The position numbers were made by a program, and so were the translations under genes. Shown here piece after piece: positions 51,052-63,791 of a stretch of 64,000 nucleotides of DNA. A model generated the notes under the pieces. The model did no database searches, had not been told where the DNA came from, and saw only the letters and a list, made by a program, of their open reading frames with translations. Origin of the DNA: Leucocoprinus leucothites (taxonomy: Eukaryota > Basidiomycota > Agaricomycetes > Agaricales > Agaricaceae); NCBI GenBank assembly GCA_013368445.1, contig JAACJO010000011.1, positions 868,001 to 932,000 on the forward strand, in the 5' to 3' direction. Position 1 is the first letter of the stretch; every line of letters begins with the position of its first letter.

Positions 51052-52638
51052 ATGGCCACGTCAACCTCTCCTTCATGCGCTAGCGCCAAGTTCTCCGACG
51101 GCGAATCAGCGACACATGGCTTTCACCCATCACCACACGATCCTTCCGACGAAATCTCCCTTATCCACCGCGAAAGAGAGAGGCTGAGAGTATTGACTCA
51201 AGAAATCGACGAACAAAATGTAGCTATGCTAAGTAGACTGAACACGCTACAGTCTGCCACACGGTCTCTTCCATTCGAGACTTTATCGCGTATTTTTCAG
51301 TTCGTCTTGCCACCTATAGCGTTTCTGAAATCAGGCCACCTCGACACTCTGGAGGAAGAGTTGTTTAGTCCCGTCACATTATCCTCCGTTTGCGCTTTAT
51401 GGCGTCAGCTTGCGTTTTCAACCCCCTACCTTTGGTGTAGGTTGGCCCTGACAATCCATCCTGACACAATGTCTCTTCAACTCGAACTTATACAGCACTA
51501 CTTCCACCATGCCGGGAAACTCCCCATCACCTTAGGTTTGACTGCCTCTGCGGAATTGGGTCCCATCGACGACTTGACCGAACAAGATTGTCAGGCCTTT
51601 ACTGAGCTCAACCAGTTCATTTTTGCTCAAAACCATTCGAGGATCAGGTGGCTTGCCCTGCGCAACCCCGTCCGGGAGTGGCTTGAGTTTGTTCCTACAC
51701 TTTCGCAGCTCGAGGCATTTCACGTAGATGAGGGACCCTACCAACGGACGACAGAAACGGCGACTCGACTAGAGCTTCCTCAGCGAGTCAACACCCTATT
51801 CCTTTTTCAAACAGCAGAATCCTTTGACCTCGTATATCCCGCGGAGGAAATTACTATTTTACATCTTCACAGGGTTGAATTCAGCATTTGTATAACGATG
51901 CTCGCCTCCTGTCCCCGCCTACAGGAGTATACTATAAGAAGCCCAATAGGCCCCCCCGATTCCGATTTTGCGCCCCCGAAAACACCGTTACATCTATCTC
52001 ACATGAAGAAATTCGCCTGGACCAACTGTCCAGGTACAATCAACAAAGAAGTCCTGCAGAAGATCAACCTTCCGTCTCTCCAGAGTCTTCACTGGCGTGG
52101 AAGGAGTTCAAGCAAGCTTACTTCGGAATTGCGTCGCCTATTTGCATTTCTCAAAAGGCTTCCGGAGCGCCTCGAATCATTAACACTTGAGTTCTTATAC
52201 TCCTACGACCAGGAAGATGTTGACGCATCCCTAAAGACACTCTTCACAGAGCCCCCCTTCATCAATCACTTACGCCATATTGCAATCCAGAATAGCCCCT
52301 CAATCCTCTATTCCCCCTTCATCCGACTACTCATACCGAGTTGGGCAACATCTGATGGAGTTGTGCACTTACCGAATCTACAAAGCCTCCATATGTCGAA
52401 CCCAAAGTCGCAAGTGGCAGCTTCTGATAATGTGGCGCCATACGTGCTAGATATGCTAGAGAGGCGGATACCAAACGTGCAGGATGCTCAGAATCCTCTG
52501 AAGTTCCGCTTTCATATGATGCTTGAGGACGTTCCTGCGAATTTCACTTCTCGAGCCCGAGAGAAGCTGAAGAATATGGTGGAGAATGGGCTGATTTTGG
52601 AGGTGAAGACGAGAGGGAAGCGGATTAATTGGTTGTAA
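51052..52638 (+). CDS. F-box protein (Agaricomycete type), intronless
   Basis: A single exon of 528 codons from MATSTSPSCASAKF at 51052. A charged helix (LIHRERERLRVLTQEIDEQN) precedes the F-box-like segment SLPFETLSRIFQFVLPP and SVCALWRQLAFSTPYLWC. This is the usual order in the large mushroom F-box families, where the F-box docks to Skp1 of an SCF ubiquitin ligase. The remainder has irregular leucine-rich segments (LPSLQSLHWRGRSSSKL; LPNLQSLHMSN), probably the substrate-binding side. The open frame starts at a TTG at 51034, but the first ATG is at 51052. The absence of introns contrasts with every neighbour. The target is unknown; such genes expand and turn over quickly between species. Confidence 0.82.
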   Translation: MATSTSPSCASAKFSDGESATHGFHPSPHDPSDEISLIHRERERLRVLTQEIDEQNVAMLSRLNTLQSATRSLPFETLSRIFQFVLPPIAFLKSGHLDTLEEELFSPVTLSSVCALWRQLAFSTPYLWCRLALTIHPDTMSLQLELIQHYFHHAGKLPITLGLTASAELGPIDDLTEQDCQAFTELNQFIFAQNHSRIRWLALRNPVREWLEFVPTLSQLEAFHVDEGPYQRTTETATRLELPQRVNTLFLFQTAESFDLVYPAEEITILHLHRVEFSICITMLASCPRLQEYTIRSPIGPPDSDFAPPKTPLHLSHMKKFAWTNCPGTINKEVLQKINLPSLQSLHWRGRSSSKLTSELRRLFAFLKRLPERLESLTLEFLYSYDQEDVDASLKTLFTEPPFINHLRHIAIQNSPSILYSPFIRLLIPSWATSDGVVHLPNLQSLHMSNPKSQVAASDNVAPYVLDMLERRIPNVQDAQNPLKFRFHMMLEDVPANFTSRAREKLKNMVENGLILEVKTRGKRINWL

Positions 52639-53174
52639 TAGAGTCCGATGTGTCGCCGACTCGCCATTCACATCGAGCTCTGTTCCATCTCATCGACGGT
52701 TGTATATATTGCTATTTTATCTATTTACTTAAACATAATTGTATAAATGAACACCGCTTCTAGTGCAGCCTGAGCAGGAATGTTAGAAATGTATGCTGCT
52801 CATAAACATTCAGACGGAAGCGCCTTGGAACCATTGGTTCTTGATTAGAAAATGTCTCTGAACATCAAATTACATAGCCGAATCACACCTCGGTGCGTCA
52901 ATTAATCTCAATCAATTCATTGTCTGAAGTTCCTCAAAGCCACTTGAATTCAAGGTTATAGCTGAGCTGGATACCCCCGAACCTGACTCGGAGAATGAAT
53001 GGTACTACGACTGATAACCAATATGTATATCATTTATATCTGAAATAAAAATGCTTAAATACGGGCTCTCTATCTATTCGTATAAAATAGCCATATAACA
53101 CAAATGTAGTGCACAGAACCATAAACCAAAAAACAAGAGTTAAAAACAACAACTTAAATAACACCCTACCCGCT
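52639..53174. other. Convergent intergenic region
   Basis: AT-rich interval of 0.5 kb between two 3' ends; no gene seen. Confidence 0.45.
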
Positions 53175-55072
53175 TCAAACAACCATAACATGCGAAGCCG
53201 GAGCCAACGTAGTAGCAGCAGGAGCCGCAACACCATCCGGTGGCGTAGCTGTAGCTGTAGCTGTAGTAGTAACAGGCACAACATCCGCTCTATCTACGGC
53301 CTTCTCGTCACTCACCGCGACACTGTAATCCACGAGTGATGTGTTTGACGAGTCGGTTGCGAGGATACGAGTGCCATCTGGTGCGCTGTTACATGCCCTA
53401 TTATATTGAAAGTGTTAGTTTATCCCAGCGTGATAGATGGGGAAAGGGACAAAGAGAGGTTAAATGATAGGAACGAGAAAGATGTGTCAGGAACTGGAAT
53501 CCGAAAATAAGATTATGCACGGCACTACAATCTATGCAGATGAAAGCCAGAGGGTTCCAATAACGGAAATACCCCAGACGATCACTCAAGGCGAGCAAAT
53601 AGGAGGGGCGTTCATGAGATAACCACGAAAAGCAAAAAGCCGTCACACCAGCAAGGCAACACTTACGTTACAATCTGATTCCAGTATGATTCAGGATCGA
53701 ATTCAAAGTGATATGAGCCACCAAAATCGGCGTCGAGCTGTGATTCGGGGATTAGCTCGACAAGGTCTGGGTTGAAGCGCATCTGTGATTGAGTCATGGT
53801 GTAGTTGAGAGGGGATGTTAGGGGGAGGTAGGAAAACGTTAAGGCGGATTCAGAGTTGCGCGAGGCGTTATAGTTTGTGGCGGTGAAGTGTACCAGTGGA
53901 TCATAACGGATTTGTATGTTCGGTTTTTTCGGTACACACGGTATGGCATTCGGAACGTGTTTTGTGGTGGTGGTGTGGATGTCAGTCGTGCCGGTACAGT
54001 GGCGAAGGGGAATCGAAGAAAAAAGTAGCAAGGTAAATAATTCAGTCGAGCACGAACAAAGGGTTCACGTTACCTTATCCCGCGTGACCGGATCGAGGAA
54101 CGGTGAAATGCCTTTATAGAAAAAGTTGAGAAGACGGGGAAGGTTAACGACGAGTGCTCGACCGAGAGTTTCGACATAGTGTTGTTGTAGGATATTAAGA
54201 ACCTAACAATGTTATTGTTAAAGAAGGGTGGAAGGGGTAAGCAAGAATTGTGGCGCATAGTAGTATAAACTTACTTTACGAGCAACAGAAATGGAAGGAT
54301 TTGTACGGAGGGTTGTAGATGCGTAGTCGACGATGATGACGAGGGATTCTTGACCTGGTGGCATCAGGTCTTTTGCACGTTCGCTGTCAGGGCGGAATGA
54401 TGTAAGTTCAGTAAATTCATCAGTGATTGAATGGCAGGACGTGGGATATGCGGAAGCAGAAGCAGTGAGCAAAGGGAGGGGGGAAAGAAAGTATAATACT
54501 AGTTGTAAAGACACTTACAGACACCATACAAGATGCCTCAACTGTCGAGGACTCGTTTCTGTATTTTCTCGTCCAGGCCGCATGTAAATGATCGGTCGAC
54601 CATCACGATCGAAACCGGTGATAATTCTAAGGGGTCACTCCTAAGCGCACACGCTCATCAAAGTGAAATGAAAAAGGGACATACATTTTACCAGTTTCGC
54701 TTTCAATTTTGACCTCGTCGGGAGGGATTAAATCAGGCTGGAATTCGCGCCGCCATTCTAGAGTAGCTTTGATGCGTTTTTGAGCATCGGTCAAGTTCCA
54801 TTTTGAAGCTCGCATATAGCGAGGGATTGTATCTGGTTTTTGAAGCCAGCGGAGTTCCCATGGGTGGTAGGGATCCGATGAGGGGAGGAGAAGACTGTGT
54901 GCGTACTTGGGGTAAAATAGTCAGAGATACAGAAATGGGGAAGTTGAGAAAGGCGTACTTTACGGAGAGCATTGATCTGGGATTGTTGGTCGTCGGTGTA
55001 CTTGTGCAGCGGACTGATAATTGTCCCGAGCTCTGGTTTTGTGAGTACTCGCTGCGTCGGCTTAATGCTCAT
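53175..55072 (-). CDS. Sec14-like CRAL-TRIO lipid-transfer protein
   Basis: Predicted phosphatidylinositol/lipid transfer protein. The start at 55072 gives MSIKPTQRVLTKPELGTIIS, then QSQINALRK|YAHSLLLPSS and the CRAL-TRIO N-terminal helices (YMRASKWNLTDAQKRIKATL, EWRREF). The lipid-binding fold follows with GFDRDGRPIIYMRPGRENT, LVIIVDYASTTLRTNPSIS, ILQQHYVETLGRALVVNLPR, LLNFFYKGISPFLDPVTRDK and QLDADFGGSYHFEFDPESYW. A last exon adds an unusual tail of about 70 residues rich in Thr, Ala and Val (VTTTATATATPPDG), ending at 53175. Six or more exons. Which Sec14 subgroup (Csr1, Pdr16/17 or other) is unclear. The tail has no membrane segment and may be a species-specific extension. Confidence 0.87.
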
Positions 55073-56778
55073 GATGGTTTAAGAATAGATCGGTCCGGAA
55101 AGAGGAAGAAAACTGTAGCGTCCAACGTTCGTGTCGGTGACGGCCTTGGTAGTAAATAGCGAGGAATGGAAAATGGTAGAATTCAGGTAAGTAGCCCGAG
55201 TAATAAAATCCGAGCTCGTGGTGGACGTCGGGTCCGAAGCCGGGAGTGATGATGGGATAAAGGCAAGAGAGAGGGTTTCGTGGAAAGGTGATAAATTCGG
55301 GGAATAAAGATAATTGGAAGTGGGATGACATGTTTGAGATGATGGCACGCGGAATGCCGAGGCGAATGGATCTCTGGAGTATTTTTGCCGGAAGGTGTCG
55401 TGTGTATGTGTAAGGACGATTTAGTGGCTGAGTCAACCACTCCTTCGGCATCGGCGTGATCTGGTGGGCTTGCGGTGATAAGATAACGCGTGAGTCGTGG
55501 TGATTGCCGGGCTCTGGCCCTTTGGTGGCGAATTGGGTTTGAGTTACTTGGCGGTCCATTGAGAAGTATTGGGTACCGTTTAGGTGTAAAGGGGTGGGTT
55601 AGGTCTGGTTAAGTAGGTATATCGGTTATGATGCTGTAATGATAGGAATTTGATTTTTGATCTGATTTTGGGAATACCGCCAGCGGCTCATGATGATGAT
55701 GATGACGAGGATGTAGAAGCAGAAGCTTCTCGTAGTCGTCGATCGTGGTTGGTACAGCAGGCAGATTCGCGGTGGCTCTGAGTTGTGGTTTAACCTAGAG
55801 CTGCTGTGGTTGGTCAGTTGAGATAAGGGGGTCAATGTCGATTTCTCCTGATCCTCATCTGTGATTTACGTTGTCAGCTGGAGTTAGGCTTGCACCGAAT
55901 GTATTGGTATGCAGGGTTTTAATTCTTGGCTTAACGCCCCCCTTTCAATCGCTTAGGAGGCCGGAACTGTTAAAACATACACGCGAGTGGCATATAGGGC
56001 TTTTTTACGGGTGTGGAAGAAGAAAAAAAGTTAAAGTGATGGTGGAAGCTGGCGCGCGGCGTCTAGCATCTTTCTGATCACGCTAAATAGGCCAGACTTG
56101 TGGCGGCTGGGAGGCGAACTGTGGGCATTCTCAGGATAATTTTTTGGTGAAAGGCCTTGTACACTCAGAATTAATGCAAGAGGAGTCGGCTATTAGCGCA
56201 ATGCTGTCATATACTTGAACCGATCCCCATTTATATCTGCTTATGACGTGCACCCTAGAGACAGTGCAAAAGTAACGGCGGTTCGAGAGGGAACTACTAT
56301 GGGGGTCGGATTCTTGGGCAGAGAGGGTCAAGCTGTCAGCCATGTATGTCCGTTCAGAGATTAAGAAGAAGCCATGTTAGACTTTGTTGGGTAAACGTGT
56401 ACAACATGCCGGTTTGACAGAAATGGGGAGCTGGCTTCGGGTAGTCACAGGCGTTGGAGACTTGTTGGTGTGCAACTGAACTGATGGGAGACTGGCGTCA
56501 AATAGTCACCAGTCCATGCTACTCATGGGTGATCTCATCGCGTGCAACAAACATCCGCTTTCGCCGCGAAATTGACGGTGTGCGGCATCAGAACAGTCAG
56601 TCATTGGATGGCGGACCAACGAGTCCGGGGGGACAACGAGGTGTGACAGTGTGACATAGTTTGGGTTATGGTGTGACGGTGGTTGTTTCCCCCCCTCACC
56701 GTCAGACAACAAGACTGCTTGTGGAGGTCATCCGCTCTCTCATCTTCCTCTCCTCTACCATCATCTCTTCCTCCAACA
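55073..56778. other. Divergent intergenic region before the chitin synthase gene
   Basis: A minus-strand frame of 165 codons (55062-55559) precedes the Sec14-like gene in another frame and overlaps its ATG. It may be part of the leader but has no recognisable domain. The remaining 1.2 kb to 56778 holds no supported gene and presumably carries the chitin synthase promoter. Confidence 0.4.
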
Positions 56779-59700
56779 ATGGACGGCCAACGGCCTCCTC
56801 GCGCCGTCCGCCCACAGTCTCTTCAGCAGAATCCACGATCCCCAGCACCAGCCTATAGCGACCCTTCCCACAATTCCCGCCCCGCCTTTGCCAGCCCAGA
56901 CAGCCGCACAAATGTCTCTTTTCAGAACACTGAGCGCGGTGACCGTAACTCTCAGCTCGATGCCCAAAGGCAGCGCAATATGCCTTCAGCTTATCAACCG
57001 CATCTATCCTACGGGGCTGATCCAGAGAGCCCAGAGCTCGTTGATGCCTCTCGAGTCGGCCGTAAGAAGAGCTTGGTTCGCCCAGACCGTGAAAAAATAG
57101 AGCCCGGTCATCGTCAATGGCACTATCGTAGTCATGTCGCTCAGCTCGAACAGGAGGGCAACACCCGAGTGGGTGTGATGCCGTCGAGTGCGTGTAAATT
57201 AAGCTCTCGCCTAAGGCTTATTTTATTGATCTTTCCCCCGCATACAGCTACAGGAAACTATCCACAGCAGGATACTCTTCGACGGGGACAATCGCTTCTG
57301 GGTCGTGAAGAGGACGTACACGAATCAGGCCTGGCGCTTTTCAAACGCGGGACGTTGAAGCGGAAGAAGGCACAGCAGTCAGTTGCACCTCCCAGTCAGC
57401 CTCCGCCAGAGAAGAAGAGAGGCTGTTGGCAGGGCCCTGGACCCAGTGGTCCTTGGATGCTCTACTGCTACATCATTACTATCTGGGTCCCGCCTTTCCT
57501 CATGCGTCAATGCGGTGGGTTTTATCGCCGTTAGAAAAACATATTCCTGATTTTGTCAATTTCCTCCCACCAGGTCTCCGCAGTCCGGAGCAGCAGCGTG
57601 CTTGGAGAGAGAAGATGGGTCTCGTCAGCATCATCCTCATTCTCATGGCGGGTGTCGGTTTCCTGACCTTCGGCTTCACCGAGGCTGTGTGTGGGGCTCC
57701 CGCGAATAGATTCCACGGCATTCCCGGCGCTTGGGACGGTGTGGAGAATTCCTCGGTTGTTATTCACGGCTACAGCTATAGCTTCACCAACTTCAAGCAC
57801 CCTGCTACGACCGGCTTCGATGGCCAGACCAACCCTCTTACCTCTGGTGGCTGGGGTCTCGCTGGCAACGATGCTTCGTTCCTCTTCCAAAATGTCAACC
57901 AGAATTGTCTCGGTGTCGTCACCAAATCGAACGGGTCAACCATTTCCGGGTCAGGCAGCTTCCTCGATTGGTATATGCCCTGCAATATTCACAGTAGGAC
58001 CGGAGCTGGAATGAATCTGACCGGTTATGAGTCTGGGACCAATTGCCACTCTTCTACGAAGGCTCGTTCGCTATTCCAGCAAATGATGAAACAATCTGGC
58101 CAAGTGTATTATACGTGGGACGATGTCAAGAATCCAGGCCGTAATCTAGCAATCTTCGAGTCGTACGTCTTGTTCATTCATTAGGCCCGCTCGAGCTGAT
58201 GTTATTCTGTCAGCACGGTTCTCGACCTCGATCTTCTGCAATGGCTGAGACCCGCCGAGGTCAACTATCCGTCACTGTTTGATGAGATGGCTCATGCCAA
58301 TGGGACTTATAATAGCAAGGATTTGACCATGTTACTCATGCGTACTGGTCAGCGGAACGTTGGGCATTGTTTGCAAGATCTCGTCACGATTGGCTTCATT
58401 GATACCAACACCATTGGTTGTGTTGCGTCCGAGGTCGTGCTCTACCTTTCTCTTGTTTTCATCATCGGTGTCGTCGCTATTCGTTTCGTCATGGCTGTTA
58501 TGTTCCAATGGTTTTTCTCATGGAAGTTGGGCAACTTCCCTCGGGAGACCTACGAGCAGCGTATGGCACGTTCAGCTGAGATCGAGAACTGGTCTAGCAA
58601 TATTTATCGTCCGGCCCCAAGTCAATACCGTCCCAACGTCGGCAAGGATGGTCTGCGTAAAAAAGAGAATCGCAAGACATTCTTCCCCAATACGTCGCGA
58701 TTCACACCCTCGGAGACCTTCCTCAAGGGAGCGAATGGGAGACCGACAACCGCGTATGGCATGCTGGATTCTTCATCTAACGCCAACTGGAAACGCTCGA
58801 CCATGTATTCGTCTTCTATGAAAGGTGGCAAAGGAACCCCTCCCGACTCGCCCAACTACAAGCTCTCAAGAAGCACGATGTCCTTGCCTGGCGGCGCCTT
58901 TGCCGATAACCCATGTCCCTTCCCTCTCATCAACGTCGTTCCCCAACCTCCTCCCGAATATGAACCCTTTAACTTCCCTCTCGCTCACACAATCTGTTTG
59001 GTCACTGCCTACTCCGAGTCTGTCGAGGGTCTCCGTACCACTCTTGACTCCCTGGCAACTACGGATTACCCCAACAGTCACAAACTCATTTTGGTGATCG
59101 CTGATGGAATGGTCAAGGGTGCCGGAAACACAATGACAACCCCCGAGATTTGTCTGTCCATGATGTCTGATTTCGTCATCGCTCCCCAAGATGTTGAACC
59201 TCACTCTTACGTCGCCATTGCCGATGGTCATAAACGTCACAACATGGCCAAGGTCTACGCTGGATTCTACGAGTATGATGATGCCACCGTTGAACGCTCC
59301 AAGCAACAGCGCGTACCCATTGTCCTTGTAGCTAAATGCGGTAACCCTCTTGAAGCCAACGATCCTAAGCCGGGTAACCGTGGCAAGCGCGACAGTCAGA
59401 TTGTACTGATGGCATTCTTGCAGAAGGTCATGTTTGACGAGAGGATGACGACTTTTGAGTACGAGTTCTTCAACTCAATATGGAGGGTCACTGGCGTTAG
59501 TCCGGATAGATATGAGTTGGTTTTGTGTGTGGATGCCGATACCAAGGTCTTCCCCGATTCCTTGACGAGAATGGTCAGTTGTATGGTGCACGATGAAGAA
59601 ATCATGGGGCTGTGTGGCGAGACAAAGATTGCGAACAAGGCGGAGACTTTTGTGACAATGATGCAGGGTGAGTATACGAGCTTTCATCTAGTTCCAGATG

Positions 59701-61363
59701 CTAATGCGCATTATTAGTCTTTGAGTATTACATCTCCCACCATATGACCAAGGCTTTCGAGTCCATGTTCGGTGGTGTTACCTGTTTGCCTGGTTGTTTC
59801 AGCATGTATCGCATCAAAGCACCAAAAGGCGATACCGGTTATTGGGTCCCTATTCTCGCCAATCCGGACATTGTGGAGCATTATTCTGAAAACGTCGTCG
59901 ATACCCTGCACAAGAAAAATCTTCTACTCCTTGGTGAAGATCGATACCTTACGACGCTCATGCTCAAGACATTCCCCAAACGAAAGAACATGTTCTGTCC
60001 CCAAGCGGTTTGCAAGACTGTCGTTCCTGATACCTTCCGCGTTCTTCTTTCTCAGCGACGTCGTTGGATTAACTCAACTATTCATAACCTGGCGGAACTT
60101 CTACTAGTCCGGGATTTATGCGGTACTTTCTGCTTCTCAATGCAGTTCGTGGTTGGTATGGAGCTAGCGGGTACCCTTGTACTTCCGGCCGCCATTGCGT
60201 TTACGGTTTACCTCATCATTATCTCCATCATCCCTGGCGGCACGAATACGACTATCCCTCTCATTCTCCTCGCCATCGTACTTGGTCTACCGGGTATATT
60301 GATTGTCATCACCTCAAGGAAAGTTGCCTACGTCGGTTGGATGTTGGTGTATCTTATTTCGTTGCCCATCTGGAACGGAATTCTTCCCGCTTATGCTTTC
60401 TGGCATTTTGATGATTTCTCGTGGGGTCAGACTAGGAAGGTTGCTGGTGACAAGGGTGATGATCACGGTGACAAGGACGGAGAGTTCGATTCGACACATA
60501 TTGTGATGAAGAGGTGGGCAGAGTTTGAGAGGGATAGGCGATGGAAGAGTGGTTCTCAATCACGCGATTCCACTTATTATGAGAAGACGTAAGTCCACCA
60601 TCCTATTAAAGTTCTCTTTTTTTCTGAGTTGTTTGGTAGTGGCAACAGGTATTCCTTGATGTCGACTTCAGATCAGCCTCCTGGTTTCGACTCCAGCACC
60701 ATGGACTCGTCGAATGCCACGTCTTCACCTCGCCCAAGACATGATAGCAGCGCCCTCCTGATGCTTCCCGCTCCTCTCTCTGTCAACAGACCCATGATGG
60801 GGTCGACGTCAACAGTTGGGGCGTCAAGATCGAGCGAGGACAATTACCTCTCGGATACCGCATCTAATTCCAATCAACGGCTTATACCCCAATCTCCTCT
60901 TGACGACTACACCAGCTCTTACGAATCGGCATCGAGCCAACGCCACCTTTCACCGGCATCGCCCTATGATGCTGCCGCTGCTGCACCTAGAGCGTACAGT
61001 GGTCCTGCGACACGTCATGCGCCAAGCCCGCAACCATATCCTGGTGTCAGTGCCAGCGATTCGGGCAACCCGTTTAGGTCGCTAACGACTAGCCCGACTG
61101 GTTATGATGAGAGCGTCTCTGCGTATTCTGTGGGTGATAGTGAGGAGAGTGGAGCAAGAGGAAACCGTGGTGGCGTGAGGTTGATGGACGGTGGACCGGT
61201 GCCCCCGCCTGAAGGCGTGCGGCGGATATCGAGAGCAGGAGGAAGGCGGCCGACATCTCAGCAAATGCCCCAGCAAAACAGATACTCGCGAAACTCAACT
61301 AGCTTTGCTCTGCCCCCTGGTGCAGCGCCCCCTCAGCCGTACAGCAATGGTGGGGGAATGTAA
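56779..61363 (+). CDS. Chitin synthase, class IV (Chs3-like)
   Basis: Membrane-bound family 2 glycosyltransferase that polymerises UDP-GlcNAc into cell-wall chitin. The start at 56779 gives [20 protein letters not shown], a Pro/Ser-rich cytosolic part. Two membrane segments ([37 protein letters not shown]) enclose the luminal domain with NSS, NGS and NGT sequons. After a third segment ([20 protein letters not shown]) comes the catalytic domain: [70 protein letters not shown] and QRRRW (60053-60067), followed by the C-terminal membrane cluster. A Ser/Pro-rich tail ends NGGGM at 61363. The [20 protein letters not shown] region and membrane segments before the catalytic domain fit class IV. About 1,400 residues. 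Low-complexity ends suggest phosphoregulation (inference). Confidence 0.93.
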
Positions 61364-62510
61364 TGAATAACGTGTACATTGGGCGACTGTCGCTCTCTTC
61401 TCATTCCACACACACTCCCTAGTCCGCCTCTCGCTATTCTCTCCTGAATGCATGTCCATTTTACTCGCATTTATTCCACACAACACGGTAGAACACTCTT
61501 TCTCTCCTCTAGTATCTTCATTGCCGATCCTCGTCTACGTCTCTTCCTCCACACTATTATCCCCCTTCTCTTACATACCTACTTCTATCCCCGATACCTT
61601 TTCCCCATGACATTCTCCATCTATTACACCAGACACTTTTTTCTTAGGCCGTTTCCACCTTTTATAACGAGACAGACAAGATATGACATGATGGGTAATT
61701 ACAGTATATATATTAGTTTAGTATCACAATTGGACGCCTTTCATTATCACTCTTCCTTGGTTTTTATTTATTCCTTGCTCGGAGTCCTTTTTCGGTTCCC
61801 TTTTGGATTCTGGCTTTCTGGAACCTTGTCAGAAGAGGAGCGATGTACCAACGATGTGCCTAGTGCATTGGTTTCTGCTCTCGTGATATTTTGACTTGAA
61901 CGGACATGATGGAATTTGTTATGCCTATACTTCAACTACCCACTTCTTTTTTACGTGTATTTGTCGGTTTGGAGGAAAATACAATAGATACATTATTTTG
62001 CGCAAGTGCTAGTGAGGATGTGTTAGGCGCTTGTTTGGCATGGGCGCCTGTACAAACACGAGCCATGCGAAGTACGTGAGTCGCTTGATGACACTGACAG
62101 GCTAAGCTCCAGACCCTTAAGTAACAGAGACCCTTTTTCCTTCCACCCCAACCACTGTCCTTGAAAAGATCTTCACAGTTCTTGTAGCTGAATTCTTGTA
62201 GTGTGCAACAACTTTCAGGGTTGGTCTTACTCCTCGTGTTCTAGCACCCTTGTCATACTCGTGGCTTACGCTAAGTCTGACAGGCTTCTTACAACGAGGA
62301 ACGGCTTGTGTTCGTGTTTCTACGGAGAAACTCCCGAACGTAGGCTGCACGCCTCTTGGCCAACGACACGACCACCCCCTCGCTTTCTGATTACTTGCGT
62401 ACCGCTTTAATCTCCCCCTGCACGTTTCCCGCACTTTCGAAAGCAACGTCCGAAACGACTTCGCTTACAGCTGTCAAAATCACTACTTCAGTCGGTTAAC
62501 AGTGACAACA
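61364..62510. other. Intergenic region between chitin synthase and whi2
   Basis: A pyrimidine-rich 3' flank follows the chitin synthase stop. Open frames at 61448-61894 and 62117-62446 lack domain or exon structure and were not accepted. The last few hundred bases should hold the whi2 promoter. Confidence 0.4.
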
Positions 62511-63791
62511 ATGGCAGCAGCAGCACCGCCTATGAACAATTCGCCTATTACGCAAGTGTCGCAGGTGCAGCCCTCTGCGCATGCGGGGTTGCAACCACAG
62601 TTGCTTACGAGGTTGTCCTTGGAGTTGAGAGGGAAGAGGTTTGATGTGGATAGGGAGACTATTATGAATTTGCCAGAGAGCGTTCTGTTGTGTTTGTTTC
62701 CGAATGGGTTGGTTTTGAGTAGGCAGAGTGTGGCTCTTTCGGAGGGAGGAGAAGGGGAGGAGGAGGAAGAGGTGTATGCTATTGATGTGAGTGTCTGTTC
62801 TCGTATGAGTGGTTTTTAGGCGCTTTGCTGACGGAGAATAACGCTTGTGTGGGCGGCTTTTTTTTTTGGAATGTTTAGTTCGATCCGGATTGCTTCCAAT
62901 TCGTGTTAACATTTTTCAAGAATGCGTCGGAGGCTTTCTATGGGACGCCGAACAGCCCAGGGCTGTATAATGCACAACAGCACCTCATGTTTGAGAGCAA
63001 TACCGAGTATCATCCGGGATCTAATCCGCTTCTGTCGAAGCAGGCGATTATTGTGCTTAGAGAGGAGTTGGAGTATTTCTCGATACCACCTAACGATGCT
63101 GGTGCTGCGACGGATGCGAATGGGATTGCGAATGAGGAGATGTTAGATATTAAGAGGCGGTCAGGAGAGTATTTGATGGAGAAGAAGAATATTTTTACTG
63201 CGCTGCAGAGGAATGTGAATAAGGAAAACAACGTTGCTGAGCAGCATTTGATTGATATGCTGTGTATGAGGTGAGTGACTTATTTCCCTTTGCCCAGTGG
63301 GTGGATTGACGCTAATGGGTGTTTTTGTTTTTTTTGTTCTGGTCTTCTCAAGCGGCTTTGACCGTGAGGACGAGTGGGGTTACCGTGCCTTGGAGCCGAT
63401 GCGTTGTTGCATTTCGTCAATAGCACTTGTATTGCTCAAGACTGGGATCATGCATCATCCCAATGGAGAAAGACCCGTGGAGGTCGATTATACACAGATG
63501 ACCACCGCCCAGAAGCTATTGCTATTCTGGAGAAAGCCTGCTGTATGTGCTTTGAATTGTTGCTGTCAAGAAACATTCGACTGATTTTGGTTTGTTGGTT
63601 CTGACAGCGCAAATGCTGGTGGGATGGAATTGATGTTGAGCTCCCGGCGACGGATAGCAAGCCGGCAAGGACTGTGAAGCTCTGGGCTCGGCGGGTCTGG
63701 ACTCTGGAACTTAGCTTGGTAGGTTTCTTCTTTCTCTTTGGTGCGAGTGGGGTCAGTGGGAGCTGACATGCGGTTTTGTTTCCAGGTGTGA
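62511..63791 (+). CDS. whi2: Whi2-like BTB-domain regulator of stress and TORC1 signalling
   Basis: Cytosolic KCTD-like protein. In yeast, Whi2 works with the Psr1/Psr2 phosphatases to activate the general stress response and to damp TORC1 under low amino acids. The start at 62511 gives MAAAAPPMNNSPITQVSQ. The BTB-like domain follows: LLTRLSLELRGKRFDVDRET, LPESVLLCLFPNGLVL, then after intron 1 FDPDCFQFVLTFFKNASEAF. Further blocks are REELEYFSIPP, MSGFDREDEWGYRALEPMRC, CISSIALVLLKTGIM and the conserved end RKCWWDGIDVELP and VKLWARRVWTLELSLV. The last exon as predicted contributes only Val and TGA (63786-63791). Without that final 67-nt intron the protein would end LVGFFFLFGASGVSGS, which is less likely. 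Five exons. Confidence 0.9.

Noticed and set aside
55062..55559. 165-codon minus-strand frame before the Sec14-like gene
   Set aside because: No domain, low-complexity His/Pro/Phe content, and it overlaps the downstream ATG in another frame; at most part of the leader.
62117..62446. 110-codon minus-strand frame before whi2
   Set aside because: Arg/Thr/Val-rich with no domain; probably promoter and leader sequence of whi2.
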